A program made the position numbers and the translations under genes. Under the pieces are notes generated by a model, which was given only the letters and a program-made list of their open reading frames with translations, ran no database searches and was not told where the DNA came from. A DNA stretch of 53,947 nucleotides from an uncultured Verrucomicrobia subdivision 3 bacterium (GTDB lineage: Bacteria; Verrucomicrobiota; Verrucomicrobiia; Limisphaerales; UBA11358): the NCBI GenBank assembly GCA_903875465.1, contig CAIQWB010000110.1:1-53947 (forward strand), read 5' to 3'. This document shows positions 15,880 through 24,207 of this stretch, in pieces (the stretch's first letter is position 1; each line of letters opens with the position of its first letter).

Positions 15880-16719
15880 TTAACGGCCGGTATTGAGAAA
15901 TTTAGCCAGCGCGGGCACCTTGGCTTGAATTTCCAAAACTGCCAGATCACACATCCGGCTGGCCCCAAACACGCAAAAATGAGTGTCATCCTGACGGCCC
16001 GTGGGCAGGGCGGGGTATTCGCCTGGGTTCACATAAATATAGAGCCGTTTCGCGGGTTCCGGGCCCATCCGCTGGAGTAAATCGGTGCTCTGCTGGTTCA
16101 TGTCCAGCAGGGGAACGTGCTGGCCGGCTGCCACGTCACGCACTGCCTGGACATAATCGCCATGTGTATTCACCGGCTGGCCTTGGGCATCGAACTTGCG
16201 GCGGGCCACCGGGGTGGCTAGCAGCGGGGTGGCCCCGAGCGCGCGCGTTTCTACCACATAACGGGCCAGGTTCGCATTGAACGTGCTCCCGGGCAGGGTG
16301 TAACGCGTGGGATCCTGGTTTTTTTCATCGTTGTGGCCAAATTGGATGATCACCCAGTCGCCGGGTTTCATCCGGCTTTGGATCAGCGCCCAATGGCCCT
16401 CGTCGCGGAAGCTCTTGGAACTGCGCCCATTCAAGGCATGGTTTTCCACCCGTACCCCCGCCTTAAAATAGATCCCGAGCATCTGTCCCCAGCCGCGCTC
16501 GGGATTTTCGGGCATGAGCGGTTTGTTGGCCATGGTGGAGTCCCCAATCAGGAAAATGGTAAAACCATTGCTCATTGGGGCCGCCGCCTGATCCAGCGGC
16601 GGCAGGGATTTGGCGGGGGACGGGGCAAGGATTACTGGTTCGGTGGCTGGAGCTTGGGCCAGACTCCACCAGGCCGACCAGAACAAACTGGCCACCAGGG
16701 CAAGCATAAATCGTTTCAT
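15880..16719 (-). CDS. SGNH esterase, rhamnogalacturonan acetylesterase-like (CE12 type)
   Basis: A 279-residue exported hydrolase with a signal peptide (MKRFMLALVASLFWSAWWSLAQA) and a Pro/Ala linker before the domain. The SGNH blocks are block I FLIGDSTMA (S61), block II LNGRSSKSF (N97-G98), block III QFGHND (N130), and the C-terminal DDTHF giving the Asp and His. This arrangement is that of rhamnogalacturonan/xylan acetylesterases, which remove O-acetyl groups from plant polysaccharides. The ATG at 16719 opens the signal peptide; the frame is open to 16824. Together with rhaB and the distant GH10/GH3 genes it supports a plant cell-wall degrading lifestyle. Confidence 0.87.
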   Translation of the reverse strand: MKRFMLALVASLFWSAWWSLAQAPATEPVILAPSPAKSLPPLDQAAAPMSNGFTIFLIGDSTMANKPLMPENPERGWGQMLGIYFKAGVRVENHALNGRSSKSFRDEGHWALIQSRMKPGDWVIIQFGHNDEKNQDPTRYTLPGSTFNANLARYVVETRALGATPLLATPVARRKFDAQGQPVNTHGDYVQAVRDVAAGQHVPLLDMNQQSTDLLQRMGPEPAKRLYIYVNPGEYPALPTGRQDDTHFCVFGASRMCDLAVLEIQAKVPALAKFLNTGR

Positions 16720-17302
16720 ATGTGGCCTGAGGATGGTGGAAACGGCCGCTGGCGGACAACTCATTTCCAGCGGCGGGTGCCGGTAAGATGGAGCCAGTTT
16801 CCCGCCCGCCACGGATGAGCCCACCGCCCCAGCAGTTCACGCCCCTTTGATTTGGACTGCGTTTTCGGGTTGGGCAATGTTTTGGCACGTGGGGCTTACA
16901 CCCCATGGTGGCAGTTCTCGCCATACTCCATGTTGGGTTTATGGATTCAATAAGATTATTCGCATACCCAGCCAACCAACCCGTTATGGACCTGAGTCCA
17001 TTCACCTTTGGCGGACGGTCATGATGACCAGCCTATGAAATCCAACTTTTTGCCAAACATTATTTTGACCGAGCATGACACCAGCCAGCGGGAGTCACTC
17101 CAGCCGCTTTTGCCGGAGGCTGGGTTGGAACCGACCGGCCGGCGGTGGGAGCTGTGCCCGATTTTGTTGGACGGGCAACATGCGGGTTGGCGAGTGGTCA
17201 AGCTCACCTAAAGCCCATTCCCATTTAGGATCAAACTATTTCTACGGCCGGATGACGCGGTCGCAGCCAGAAAACAAAAAAATTCCAATTTTAACAACAC
17301 TT
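16720..17302. other. 583-bp region without a convincing gene
   Basis: Divergent promoter region between the esterase and the DUF892 gene. It holds a small inverted repeat (ATGGAC-ctga-GTCCAT near 16985) and a 58-codon ORF (17035-17211) without homology or a Shine-Dalgarno sequence. AT-rich sequence just before 17303 probably serves the DUF892 gene. Confidence 0.5.
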
Positions 17303-17860
17303 ATGAAATTACTAAAAGAACTGTTTCTGGATGAGCTGGCGGATATCTATGATGCCGAGCAGCGCATCGGCAAAGCCTTGCCGAAGCTCGCCGCAGGCGC
17401 CACTTGTGCCGAGCTCAAAGCCGCGTTTCTGGCGCATTTGCAACAAACCAAGGGGCATGTCACCAAACTGGAACAGGTATTCCAACTATTTGGTGAAACG
17501 GCCAAAGGAAAAGCCTGCGAAGCCACGGTTGGGCTTTTAAAAGCAGGGGCGCAATTGGCGGCGGATTTCAAAGGCTCACCGGCGATCAATGCCGCGTTGG
17601 TTTCGGTGGCCCAACGCGTTGAACATTATGAGATCGCCACCTATGGTTGTTTGCATGAATGGGCGGGATTGCTGGAACATTCCGAGGCCGCTGGCATTCT
17701 GAAAACCATTCTCAAGGAGGAACAGGCGGCGAATGAAACCCTGAAGGCGCTGGCCTGCGACAAACTCAACGAGGAAGCTTTGCACGAACCCTGGTCCAAG
17801 GAGTTGGAAGCCAGGAAGATTGAAGGTCTGCGCGAAGACCGCGCCTCCTCATTGGTGTGA
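17303..17860 (+). CDS. DUF892 (YciF-type) ferritin-like protein
   Basis: A 185-residue four-helix bundle protein of the YciE/YciF family (DUF892). The typical start is present (LKELFLDELADIYDAEQRIGKALPKLA), followed by ...FLAHLQQTKGHVTKLEQVF and RVEHYEIATYGCLHEWAGLL, with the Glu/His residues (E in YDAEQ, E in KLEQVF, EHYE) that form the di-metal site in ferritin-like folds. The family is linked to stress responses in enterobacteria; its chemistry is unproven. ATG at 17303. A 41-residue membrane peptide gene follows 69 bp downstream and may be co-expressed. Confidence 0.9.
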   Translation: MKLLKELFLDELADIYDAEQRIGKALPKLAAGATCAELKAAFLAHLQQTKGHVTKLEQVFQLFGETAKGKACEATVGLLKAGAQLAADFKGSPAINAALVSVAQRVEHYEIATYGCLHEWAGLLEHSEAAGILKTILKEEQAANETLKALACDKLNEEALHEPWSKELEARKIEGLREDRASSLV

Positions 17861-17929
17861 CGAATCCCGGCCGGATCAACGTCGCAGGACGGTGGTCTGG
17901 CTGGCCCACAATTATTTAACCACAATATT

Positions 17930-18055
17930 ATGACAGCATTCTTGATCGTTCCTTTGTTCGCCGCCGCCGGTTACTCCCTCCTGTATCTGCTATTGGGAGG
18001 CGGTCTGGGCGGTGCCGTGTTGATTTTCTTCGTGGCCAAGATGTTTGGTAAATGA
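17930..18055 (+). CDS. 41-residue membrane peptide
   Basis: ATG at 17930 to TGA at 18053-18055. The product is almost entirely hydrophobic: MTAFLIVPLF, a Tyr/Leu-rich middle and GGGLGGAVLIFFVAKMFGK with a basic end. It forms one long or two short membrane helices around a Gly-rich turn. It lies between two plus-strand genes, following the DUF892 gene. Small hydrophobic peptides beside stress ferritin-like genes are common, but I recognise no named family. No Shine-Dalgarno sequence. Confidence 0.45.
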   Translation: MTAFLIVPLFAAAGYSLLYLLLGGGLGGAVLIFFVAKMFGK

Positions 18056-18127
18056 AGCGGGCCCGCTGGTTTAGTGCTGGGATTTGAATGTTCTCCTTCC
18101 GCACATTGGCTCAGGTTCCCTTAATTT

Positions 18128-19132
18128 ATGTCGAATTATTTCAGCCGGGAAATCCGGCTGGCGTCCCGGCCCACAGGCTTGCCGGTCGCCGCAAACTTCA
18201 CTTTGGCTCAAACGGAACTGCCGCCTCTGGCCGACCAGCAAGTGTTGGTGCGGAACCGCTTTTTGTCGGTGGACCCTTATATGCGCGGACGCATGAATGC
18301 GGGACCATCCTATGCGCCGGCGTTTGCCGTGGGCCAGCCGCTGGAAGGAGGCGCGGTGGGGGAAGTCGTCGAATCGCGGGCCAGTTCTTTCAAGCCGGGG
18401 GAGGTGGTCACCTCCAGTTTGGGGTGGCGGGAATATTTTATCGCCGCGCCCGCCGCGCTGCATAAGGTTAGCCGCGACTGCCAACCGCTTTCAATTTATC
18501 TCGGAGTTCTGGGCATGACGGGCATGACCGCCTGGACGGGCTTGAATTTGGTGGATGTCAAAGCTGGCGACGTGATTTATATCTCCGGGGCCGCCGGGGC
18601 CGTGGGGAATGTGGCCGGGCAACTGGCGAAGCTGCGGGGTTGCCGGGTGATTGGCTCCGCCGGTTCTTTTGAAAAAGTCCGGTTTTTGCGGGAGGAATGC
18701 GGCTTTGATGCGGCTTTCAATTACCACGAAGGTCCGGTGTTGGAACAACTGAAGCTGGAGGCGCCGGACGGGATTGATGTTTACTTTGATAATGTTGGTG
18801 GCGAAGCGCTGGAAGCGGCGCTTGCCCAACTGCGGGTGCATGGGCGGATTATCGCCTGTGGCGGCATCTCGGGCTACAACGAGACCACGCCCCAGCCCGG
18901 GCCCAACAACCTGTTTAACGTGACCACCAAACGGCTGACGATGCGCGGCATGATTGTCAGCGATGGGTTGGACCGGCAGGGAGAATTTGAAAGGGAAGTG
19001 GGCGGTTATTTCCGCGCCGGCAAACTGAAGAATCAGGAAACCGTGGTGACCGGCATCGACCAGGCCGTGAGGGCCTTCCTCGGGCTGTTTTCCGGGAAAA
19101 ACCTGGGCAAAATGGTGGTGCAGTTGAATTGA
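18128..19132 (+). CDS. NADP-dependent oxidoreductase, CurA/LTB4DH-like MDR family
   Basis: A 334-residue zinc-independent medium-chain reductase. The N-terminal GroES-like domain has VLVRNRFLSVDPYMRGRM and the Rossmann domain has ISGAAGAVGNVAGQLAKLRGCRVIGSAGS and DVYFDNVGGEALEAAL. These match NADPH-dependent curcumin/alkenal reductases that reduce the C=C bond of alpha,beta-unsaturated ketones and aldehydes. Structural-zinc cysteines are absent, as expected. The natural substrate is unknown, and a detoxification role is inferred from the family. It lies 51 bp upstream of the MBL-fold gene on the same strand. Confidence 0.9.
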   Translation: MSNYFSREIRLASRPTGLPVAANFTLAQTELPPLADQQVLVRNRFLSVDPYMRGRMNAGPSYAPAFAVGQPLEGGAVGEVVESRASSFKPGEVVTSSLGWREYFIAAPAALHKVSRDCQPLSIYLGVLGMTGMTAWTGLNLVDVKAGDVIYISGAAGAVGNVAGQLAKLRGCRVIGSAGSFEKVRFLREECGFDAAFNYHEGPVLEQLKLEAPDGIDVYFDNVGGEALEAALAQLRVHGRIIACGGISGYNETTPQPGPNNLFNVTTKRLTMRGMIVSDGLDRQGEFEREVGGYFRAGKLKNQETVVTGIDQAVRAFLGLFSGKNLGKMVVQLN

Positions 19133-19183
19133 CTTCCAAAATTGATTGCACCGGCCCGCCGCCCGTCCTAACGTGACCGCTGA

Positions 19184-20026
19184 ATGTCCGTTAAATTTAC
19201 GATTTTGGGCAGCGGTTCCAGTGGCAATTGTGCCTATGTGGAAACCGCCGAAACCCGCGTTCTCATCGACGCGGGATTCAGCCCCCGCCAGTTGCGCCAG
19301 CGCCTCGCCACCATCGGGCGCGCCCCGGAAAATCTCAGTGCCATCCTGATCACCCACGAGCATAGCGACCACATCGCCGGCCTCCCGGGATTGGCCGACA
19401 AATTGCAGATCCCTGTCTACTGCAATCGCGGCACCCAGGATGGCACGGTCTGGGCCTTGAAATCCCGCTGGGCCAGCAAAAAAGCACCCATGCTGGAATT
19501 GGAAGGCACCGCGGAGTTGAAAAAGAAGCTGGACTGGCGGTTGTTCAATACCGGCGCGAGCTTTGAGATTGGCGACATTTCGGTGGACACGTTTTCCATT
19601 CCGCACGACGCCCAGGACCCGGTGGGTTATCTCGTTCGCACCCGGACCGTGAATTTTGGCTTTGCCACCGACCTCGGCCACATGACCAAGCTGGTGGTTG
19701 AGCGCACGCGGGCGGCACACGTGCTGGTGCTGGAATCCAATCACGATGTCAAACTGTTGCAGGAATGTCCGCACCGGCCCTGGAGTTTAAAGCAGCGCAT
19801 CCTGGGCCGGCATGGGCATCTTTCAAATGAGGCGGCGGCCGACGCAGCCGAGCAAATTATCACCACGGAATTGAAACATCTTTACCTGGGGCACTTGAGT
19901 TCGCAGTGCAACAAGCCGGAAATTGCCCGGCGCGTGATGCACGACCGCCTGTTAAAAATGGGGGCCGCCCACGTGGCCCTGCAAATCGCTGCGCAGGATG
20001 TCCCCGCCGCCACGCTGGAACTTTAA
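19184..20026 (+). CDS. MBL-fold metallohydrolase (YycJ/WalJ-like)
   Basis: A 280-residue metallo-beta-lactamase-fold protein. The start FTILGSGSSGNCAYVE is diagnostic of the YycJ/WalJ group (putative 5'-3' DNA exonuclease). The metal motif is H58-x-H60-x-D62-H63 in THEHSDHIAG, with further ligands expected from IPHDAQDPVGYLV, FATDLGH and YLGHLSSQCN. A role in DNA end processing is known for WalJ in Bacillus and is only inferred here. The next gene (SpoU methyltransferase) begins 8 bp downstream, so the two form an operon. Confidence 0.9.
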   Translation: MSVKFTILGSGSSGNCAYVETAETRVLIDAGFSPRQLRQRLATIGRAPENLSAILITHEHSDHIAGLPGLADKLQIPVYCNRGTQDGTVWALKSRWASKKAPMLELEGTAELKKKLDWRLFNTGASFEIGDISVDTFSIPHDAQDPVGYLVRTRTVNFGFATDLGHMTKLVVERTRAAHVLVLESNHDVKLLQECPHRPWSLKQRILGRHGHLSNEAAADAAEQIITTELKHLYLGHLSSQCNKPEIARRVMHDRLLKMGAAHVALQIAAQDVPAATLEL

Positions 20027-20034
20027 GCCGCTCC

Positions 20035-20850
20035 ATGTTGCACGTTCAGTCCATCACCGCCCTCGACACCCCGGAGTTGCAACCGTATGCGACCCTGCGC
20101 CGCTCGGCGGAGCATGAGCAGCAGGGGATTTTTGTGGCGGAAAGCGAAAAAGTGGTGCGGCGGTTGCTGCACAGCCAGTTCACGGTCGTTTCGCTGCTGG
20201 TGGATGACCGCTGGCTCGCGGAATTCCGGCCGCTCATGGAAGCCCGGCCGGAGTTGATCCAAGTGTACCTGGCGAAAAAGGAACTGTTGGAATCCCTGGT
20301 GGGCTTCACCATGTTTCAAGGGGTGCTGGCGGTGGCGAAAATTCCCGTGCTGGCGGACTTGGACACGGTGCTGGCGGGTGCGGCCCATCCCCGGCTGCTC
20401 GTGGCGGTGGATAAAATTGGCAACGCGGAGAACCTGGGCACGGTGGTGCGTAATTGCGTGGCGTTTGGCACGCAGGGTTTGATTGTGGGCGAAACCAGCA
20501 GCAGTCCGTTCCTGCGCCGGGCCGTGCGCAATTCCATGGGCGCGATTTTCGACCTGCCGGTGGTGCAGTCCCATAATTTGGTGGCGACGCTGCTGGACTT
20601 GCGCCAGCGCGGAATTCGCTGTGTGGCGGCGCATCCGGCTCCCGGCGGACGCACCCTGGCGCAAACGGATTTTTCCGGTGATAGTTGCGTCATCTTTGGC
20701 AGCGAGGGGCATGGGATTTCCCCGGAAGTCCTCGCGGCGTGCGATGAGGCGGTGGCGATTCCCATGCCGCCGCAGGTGGACTCGCTGAATGTGGCCGCCG
20801 CCGCCGCGGTGTTTTTATACGAGGTTTGCCGGCAGCGGGGCAGGGGGTAA
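20035..20850 (+). CDS. SpoU/TrmH-family RNA 2'-O-methyltransferase
   Basis: A 271-residue SPOUT methyltransferase using SAM to methylate a ribose 2'-OH in tRNA or rRNA. The N-terminal substrate-binding domain ends with FTMFQGVLAVAKIP. The three SpoU motifs follow: NAENLGTVVRNCVAFG (motif 1, with N and R), CVIFGSEGHGISPEV (motif 2), and IPMPPQVDSLNVAAAAAVFLYE (motif 3 in the trefoil knot). The target nucleotide cannot be predicted. The ATG at 20035 is 8 bp after the MBL gene; the open frame extends upstream but overlaps that gene. Confidence 0.92.
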   Translation: MLHVQSITALDTPELQPYATLRRSAEHEQQGIFVAESEKVVRRLLHSQFTVVSLLVDDRWLAEFRPLMEARPELIQVYLAKKELLESLVGFTMFQGVLAVAKIPVLADLDTVLAGAAHPRLLVAVDKIGNAENLGTVVRNCVAFGTQGLIVGETSSSPFLRRAVRNSMGAIFDLPVVQSHNLVATLLDLRQRGIRCVAAHPAPGGRTLAQTDFSGDSCVIFGSEGHGISPEVLAACDEAVAIPMPPQVDSLNVAAAAAVFLYEVCRQRGRG

Positions 20851-20986
20851 AACTTCAAAGTTCAAACCCCAAAATTCAGAGAAAATACAAGCCCAAAGCT
20901 GTTGAACGTATAGTAAAGGTGGACGAACTAAGCCGACAGCGCAGGCTGGCGAACGTGGGAGCGGATGGAACTCCCCCCCCCACCGA

Positions 20987-21562
20987 CTAAAGGCGCTGCG
21001 TGAGTTCGGCCGTGCTGGAGTTCAGAATTTCCTTATGCAAGGAGCGGCCATGGGAGTCAATGGTGACCACGGCCGGGAAATCTTCGATTTCCAGCTCCCA
21101 GATGGCTTCGGGCGCGCCGAATTCCGCTGCGAAATAAACGTTGGGGACTTTTTTGACGCATTCCGCGAGCACTTGCGCCGCGCCACCGATGGCATGCAAA
21201 TAGACACAGCCGTCTTGCTGGCAGGCAGCCATAGTGCGGTCGCCCATGCCGCCCTTGCCGATGACCCCGCGCACGCCAAAGTCATGAATGATCTGGCCTT
21301 GATACGGTTCTTCCCGGATGGAAGTGGTCGGTCCGGCGGCAGTGCATTTCCAAGAGCCATCCGCCTGTTTCATCATCACGGGACCGCAATGATAAATAAT
21401 GCCGTCCTTCAAACTCACGCCGGGCGGCAACTGGCCGCCCTCATGCAAATACTTGTGCACGGCGTCACGGCCCGTAAACACAGTGCCGGAAATGAGCACC
21501 TCATCGCCCACCTTGAGCGCGCGGATTTTTTCTTCGGTGAAGGGGAAGGATAATTTGATCAT
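20987..21562 (-). CDS. Class I fumarate hydratase, beta subunit (C-terminal domain)
   Basis: A 191-residue protein equivalent to the C-terminal domain of iron-sulfur class I fumarases/tartrate dehydratases, which hydrate fumarate to malate. Family blocks are KIRALKVGDEVLISGTVFTGRDAVHK, IIYHCGPVM, AAGPTTSIRE, GVIGKGGMGDRTM and FPAVVTIDSHGRSLHKE. The ATG at 21562 is preferred to the upstream open frame because it is 4 bp after the alpha-subunit stop. The alpha and beta genes form one unit. L-tartrate dehydratase (TtdB) is an alternative from the same family. Confidence 0.92.
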   Translation of the reverse strand: MIKLSFPFTEEKIRALKVGDEVLISGTVFTGRDAVHKYLHEGGQLPPGVSLKDGIIYHCGPVMMKQADGSWKCTAAGPTTSIREEPYQGQIIHDFGVRGVIGKGGMGDRTMAACQQDGCVYLHAIGGAAQVLAECVKKVPNVYFAAEFGAPEAIWELEIEDFPAVVTIDSHGRSLHKEILNSSTAELTQRL

Positions 21563-21566
21563 ATGA

Positions 21567-22445
21567 TTAATAGAGCCACTGGCCAATTTTCCCGGTTGCA
21601 TCCAATTCCACGCCCTGCCGGCGGTAGGCCCAGCACATGTAGCTGACGCTCACGAAAAACGACGCGGGCACGCGATTGGCCGCGCAGATTTTCACCCCCA
21701 GCAGGGTGGTCTTGCCACCAAAGCCCATGGGACCGATACCCAGCGCGTTGGCGGTTTGCAAAATGTCCTGTTCCAGCGCGTCCAGTTCCGGCACCGGGTT
21801 ATGATCCTGGAGCAGACGGAGGAATTGGGTTTTGGACAATTCATAACCGGTTGCGCGGTCGCCCCCGATGCAAACCCCCAGAATGCCCGGGCCGCAGCCT
21901 TTGCCCTGGGCCTGGAGCACGGCGTCCAGAATCACCCGGCGGCAGCCGTCCAGATCGCGGTTGGCGTGGAGTTTCTCGATGGGCAGGGAATATTGCGCGC
22001 CGACGTTTTCGCAGCCGCCGCCTTTGAGCACCAGGCGCACGCGGACTTCCGGCGAACGGTGTTGGTGAAAATGCAGTGCGGGCGCACCGGGACCCACGTT
22101 GGTGCCGTCGTTCTTACCCGTAAGCGAGTCCACGGAATTCTGGCGCAAAAACCCTTTCTTGGTGGCCAGGGTGACGGCCGCGCGAGCGGTTTCCCCAAAG
22201 GAAATTTGATCGAAACCCACGGGGCAGTCCACGTAAAATAAAATGCTCCCGGTGTCCTGGCAGATCGGCTGGGATTTCTGCCGGGCCAGGGCGATGTTTT
22301 GTTCGATGATTTTGAGTGCCGACTCGGCAATCGTCCCCTTTTTCTCGTTCTCCAGCGATTGAATCAGGGCTTGATTCACGTCCTCGGGGATTTCCGCCGA
22401 GGTGCGCCGAATCAATTCCAACAGGGAATCCAGTAAATGGTTCAT
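21567..22445 (-). CDS. Class I fumarate hydratase, alpha subunit (N-terminal, Fe-S domain)
   Basis: A 292-residue subunit carrying the [4Fe-4S] cluster. Candidate cluster cysteines are C62 (PICQDTGS), C145 (GGGCENVG) and C184 or C192 (GKGCGPGILGVCIGG). TNVGPGAPALHFHQH and ALGIGPMGFGGKTTLLGVKI are further class I signatures. The ATG at 22445 begins the conserved helical N-terminus; the frame is open to 22535. With the beta subunit it forms an oxygen-sensitive heterodimeric fumarase of the TCA cycle, as in many anaerobes and archaea. Tartrate dehydratase activity is possible. Confidence 0.93.
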   Translation of the reverse strand: MNHLLDSLLELIRRTSAEIPEDVNQALIQSLENEKKGTIAESALKIIEQNIALARQKSQPICQDTGSILFYVDCPVGFDQISFGETARAAVTLATKKGFLRQNSVDSLTGKNDGTNVGPGAPALHFHQHRSPEVRVRLVLKGGGCENVGAQYSLPIEKLHANRDLDGCRRVILDAVLQAQGKGCGPGILGVCIGGDRATGYELSKTQFLRLLQDHNPVPELDALEQDILQTANALGIGPMGFGGKTTLLGVKICAANRVPASFFVSVSYMCWAYRRQGVELDATGKIGQWLY

Positions 22446-22547
22446 AAGGTGCGTTTTAATGTAAGAGGTTGGCGCATCAGCGTCAATTACGACCGTTTGG
22501 CCGAGGCTTTCCGGTCGCCAGTTGCCGGCAACCATGGGCGCGGGGCG

Positions 22548-22958
22548 TCAGTGGTGTCCCCCGCCGCCGCCGAAATCGCCGCCGCCATGATGGCCACCTG
22601 CATCGCCGCTGCTGAAGGATGAACTGTCAGGGTGATGATGGGAATGCCCACCCAGGCCGGCATCGGCCCCGCCGCCCGGAGGATGGTGGTGGTGGTGATG
22701 ATGCGATGATGGGCTGGATTCCCCGGGATCGCTGCTCGGGTTTACGGGAGTGTTCCAAAAAAACGGCCAGACCGAATCTTCGCGCGGCCGGACACCCGGC
22801 GGCTGGCCATGGCGCTCCCGCAAACGGGCCAAATGGCGGATGCGAAATAATGCCACCAATACGATTGCCACCACGATGGGCAAGGCGATCCAAATGGAAC
22901 AGCTCATAAAGAGTACCGTGGCAATGATCCCAACGATAAGGACAATCAGGGGTGGCAT
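22548..22958 (-). CDS. Membrane protein with His/Gly-rich tail
   Basis: A 136-residue protein. An N-terminal hydrophobic region (about residues 3-40, probably two helices) is followed by a basic segment (RIRHLARLRERHG). The tail is low-complexity: seven consecutive His, then GGGADAGLGGHSHHH, a Ser-rich patch, and HHGGGDFGGGGGHH at the end. The pattern suggests a membrane-anchored metal-binding tail, but no family is recognised. It is in the minus-strand run ending with the fumarase genes, 102 bp upstream of the alpha subunit. A link to Fe-S supply is speculation. Confidence 0.72.
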   Translation of the reverse strand: MPPLIVLIVGIIATVLFMSCSIWIALPIVVAIVLVALFRIRHLARLRERHGQPPGVRPREDSVWPFFWNTPVNPSSDPGESSPSSHHHHHHHPPGGGADAGLGGHSHHHPDSSSFSSGDAGGHHGGGDFGGGGGHH

Positions 22959-22975
22959 CGGTTTGTAATCTGGTT

Positions 22976-23476
22976 TTAGGTGGCTGGCAGGGGAACTTTG
23001 ATTACGGTTTTGCGGACCAGTTTGGGGCCGCTGACTTGCAGGGCGCCCATGTGCGCGTCTTCCGGAAAATAGATGGCGGCGTCGCCCACTCGCAAATGCA
23101 GGCGCGCGGCATGGGCTAAATCCTCGTAAAAAATCGCGTCACGTTCGGGGTTGTAGGCCTCGCGCACGGTCAGTTTACGGGGGCAGGTCACCTCCATGAA
23201 TTCCTCGCCTTGAAAAATCACCTGCACATCCACGTATTTGCGGTGGGTTTCAAACACCCCCTGCTCGCGGGGTTTGGTGAGGTAGACCTGCTCCAGGGCG
23301 AAATTGCCATCGCGCAAGTCGCGCCGGAAGGTTTCGCCCGCGGTCAGCAGTTGGATTTTATCATTGGCTGCGGTGCCGGGGGTGAACAGATCGTCCAGAT
23401 AATCAAAGGCTGGTTGCAGCCAGGGGAAGGGAAGGGTTTGCCGGCGAACGGTGGTGAGGGTGCCAAAGATTGCCAT
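22976..23476 (-). CDS. YhcH/YjgK/YiaL family protein (DUF386)
   Basis: A 166-residue cupin-like protein. Family blocks are AFDYLDDLF, the central FETHRKYVDVQVIFQGEE, the RDAIFYED segment, and AAIYFPEDAHMGALQV...RKTVIKVP at the C-terminus, where metal-binding residues lie. Members are often found near sugar utilisation genes (sialic acid, beta-galactosides), but their biochemistry is poorly known. It starts 47 bp after the SGNH hydrolase stop on the same strand and 18 bp separate it from the His-rich membrane protein, so the four to five minus-strand genes here may be one transcript. Confidence 0.88.
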   Translation of the reverse strand: MAIFGTLTTVRRQTLPFPWLQPAFDYLDDLFTPGTAANDKIQLLTAGETFRRDLRDGNFALEQVYLTKPREQGVFETHRKYVDVQVIFQGEEFMEVTCPRKLTVREAYNPERDAIFYEDLAHAARLHLRVGDAAIYFPEDAHMGALQVSGPKLVRKTVIKVPLPAT

Positions 23477-23523
23477 AGGTTAATGCGGGATGGGGTTGCG
23501 CTTTTGGGGTGCCGTTGGGAATT

Positions 23524-24207
23524 TCACGGGGTGGATATTTTGGGCCAGGCGTGGCGCACACATTGAGCCAGTAATTGGTAGCCGGCGGCGTTAAAGTGCA
23601 GTTTGTCGGCCACGTAGAGTTCCGGCCGCGGTTTGCCATCCGGCCCCAGCGGCATGGGATAATCTTCAATATAATGCAGATGGGCCTTGCCCTGGATATA
23701 TTGTTGGGCGAGGGCGTTCACGGCCAGTTCCTTTTCGTGTTGCTGCCAGCGGGCGATGCTGGGGGCGAGGGAGATGAACACGATCTCCGTCTCGGGCAGC
23801 CGGGCCTGCACTTTGGTGATAAAATCCTGCAAATCGGAGAAAACCGCGGCCACCGATTTGCCGGCCCACAGGTCATTGCCGCCGGCCCGCAAGAACACGA
23901 TCTTGGGGGCATAGGGGAAGATGATACGATCGGCAAAGTGGGTGGAATCGATAATTTCCGAACCGCCGAATCCCCGGTTGGTGACTTTTTGATCGGGGAA
24001 ATCCGTGGCCAGGGTTTTCCAAAAGCGAATGCCCGAGGAGCCGATGAAGAGGCAGGCACCGGTGGGCGGCGGATTGGTGGCGTCATGGCGCTCGAAGGCG
24101 GAAATTTCGGCCTCCCAGCGGGCGAAATTGTGGTTGGTGTCCGCAGCCCGGAGGCTGCGAGGCAGCAGAACCCAAGCGACGAGCACCAAGAGGAATAAGC
24201 GTTTCAT
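23524..24207 (-). CDS. Exported SGNH/GDSL hydrolase
   Basis: A 227-residue protein with a signal peptide (MKRLFLLVLVAWVLLPRSLRAA). SGNH blocks: CLFIGSSGIRFW (nucleophile Ser in GSS), NRGFGGSEIID (block II), LRAGGNDLW (block III, N) and YVADKLHFNAAGY (Asp and His). This is the GDSL-like platelet-activating factor acetylhydrolase-type group, often annotated as esterase. The substrate is unknown; an acetylated polysaccharide is plausible given the other esterase in the window. The ATG at 24207 opens the signal peptide; the frame is open to 24255. Confidence 0.87.
   Translation of the reverse strand: MKRLFLLVLVAWVLLPRSLRAADTNHNFARWEAEISAFERHDATNPPPTGACLFIGSSGIRFWKTLATDFPDQKVTNRGFGGSEIIDSTHFADRIIFPYAPKIVFLRAGGNDLWAGKSVAAVFSDLQDFITKVQARLPETEIVFISLAPSIARWQQHEKELAVNALAQQYIQGKAHLHYIEDYPMPLGPDGKPRPELYVADKLHFNAAGYQLLAQCVRHAWPKISTP

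Noticed and set aside
17035-17211. A 58-codon ORF upstream of the DUF892 gene
   Set aside because: No Shine-Dalgarno sequence, no hydrophobic or repeat pattern and no recognised homology. It overlaps another open frame on the same strand.
18491-19774. A 427-codon minus-strand open frame
   Set aside because: Antisense to the CurA-like reductase and the MBL-fold gene, both of which have catalytic motifs.
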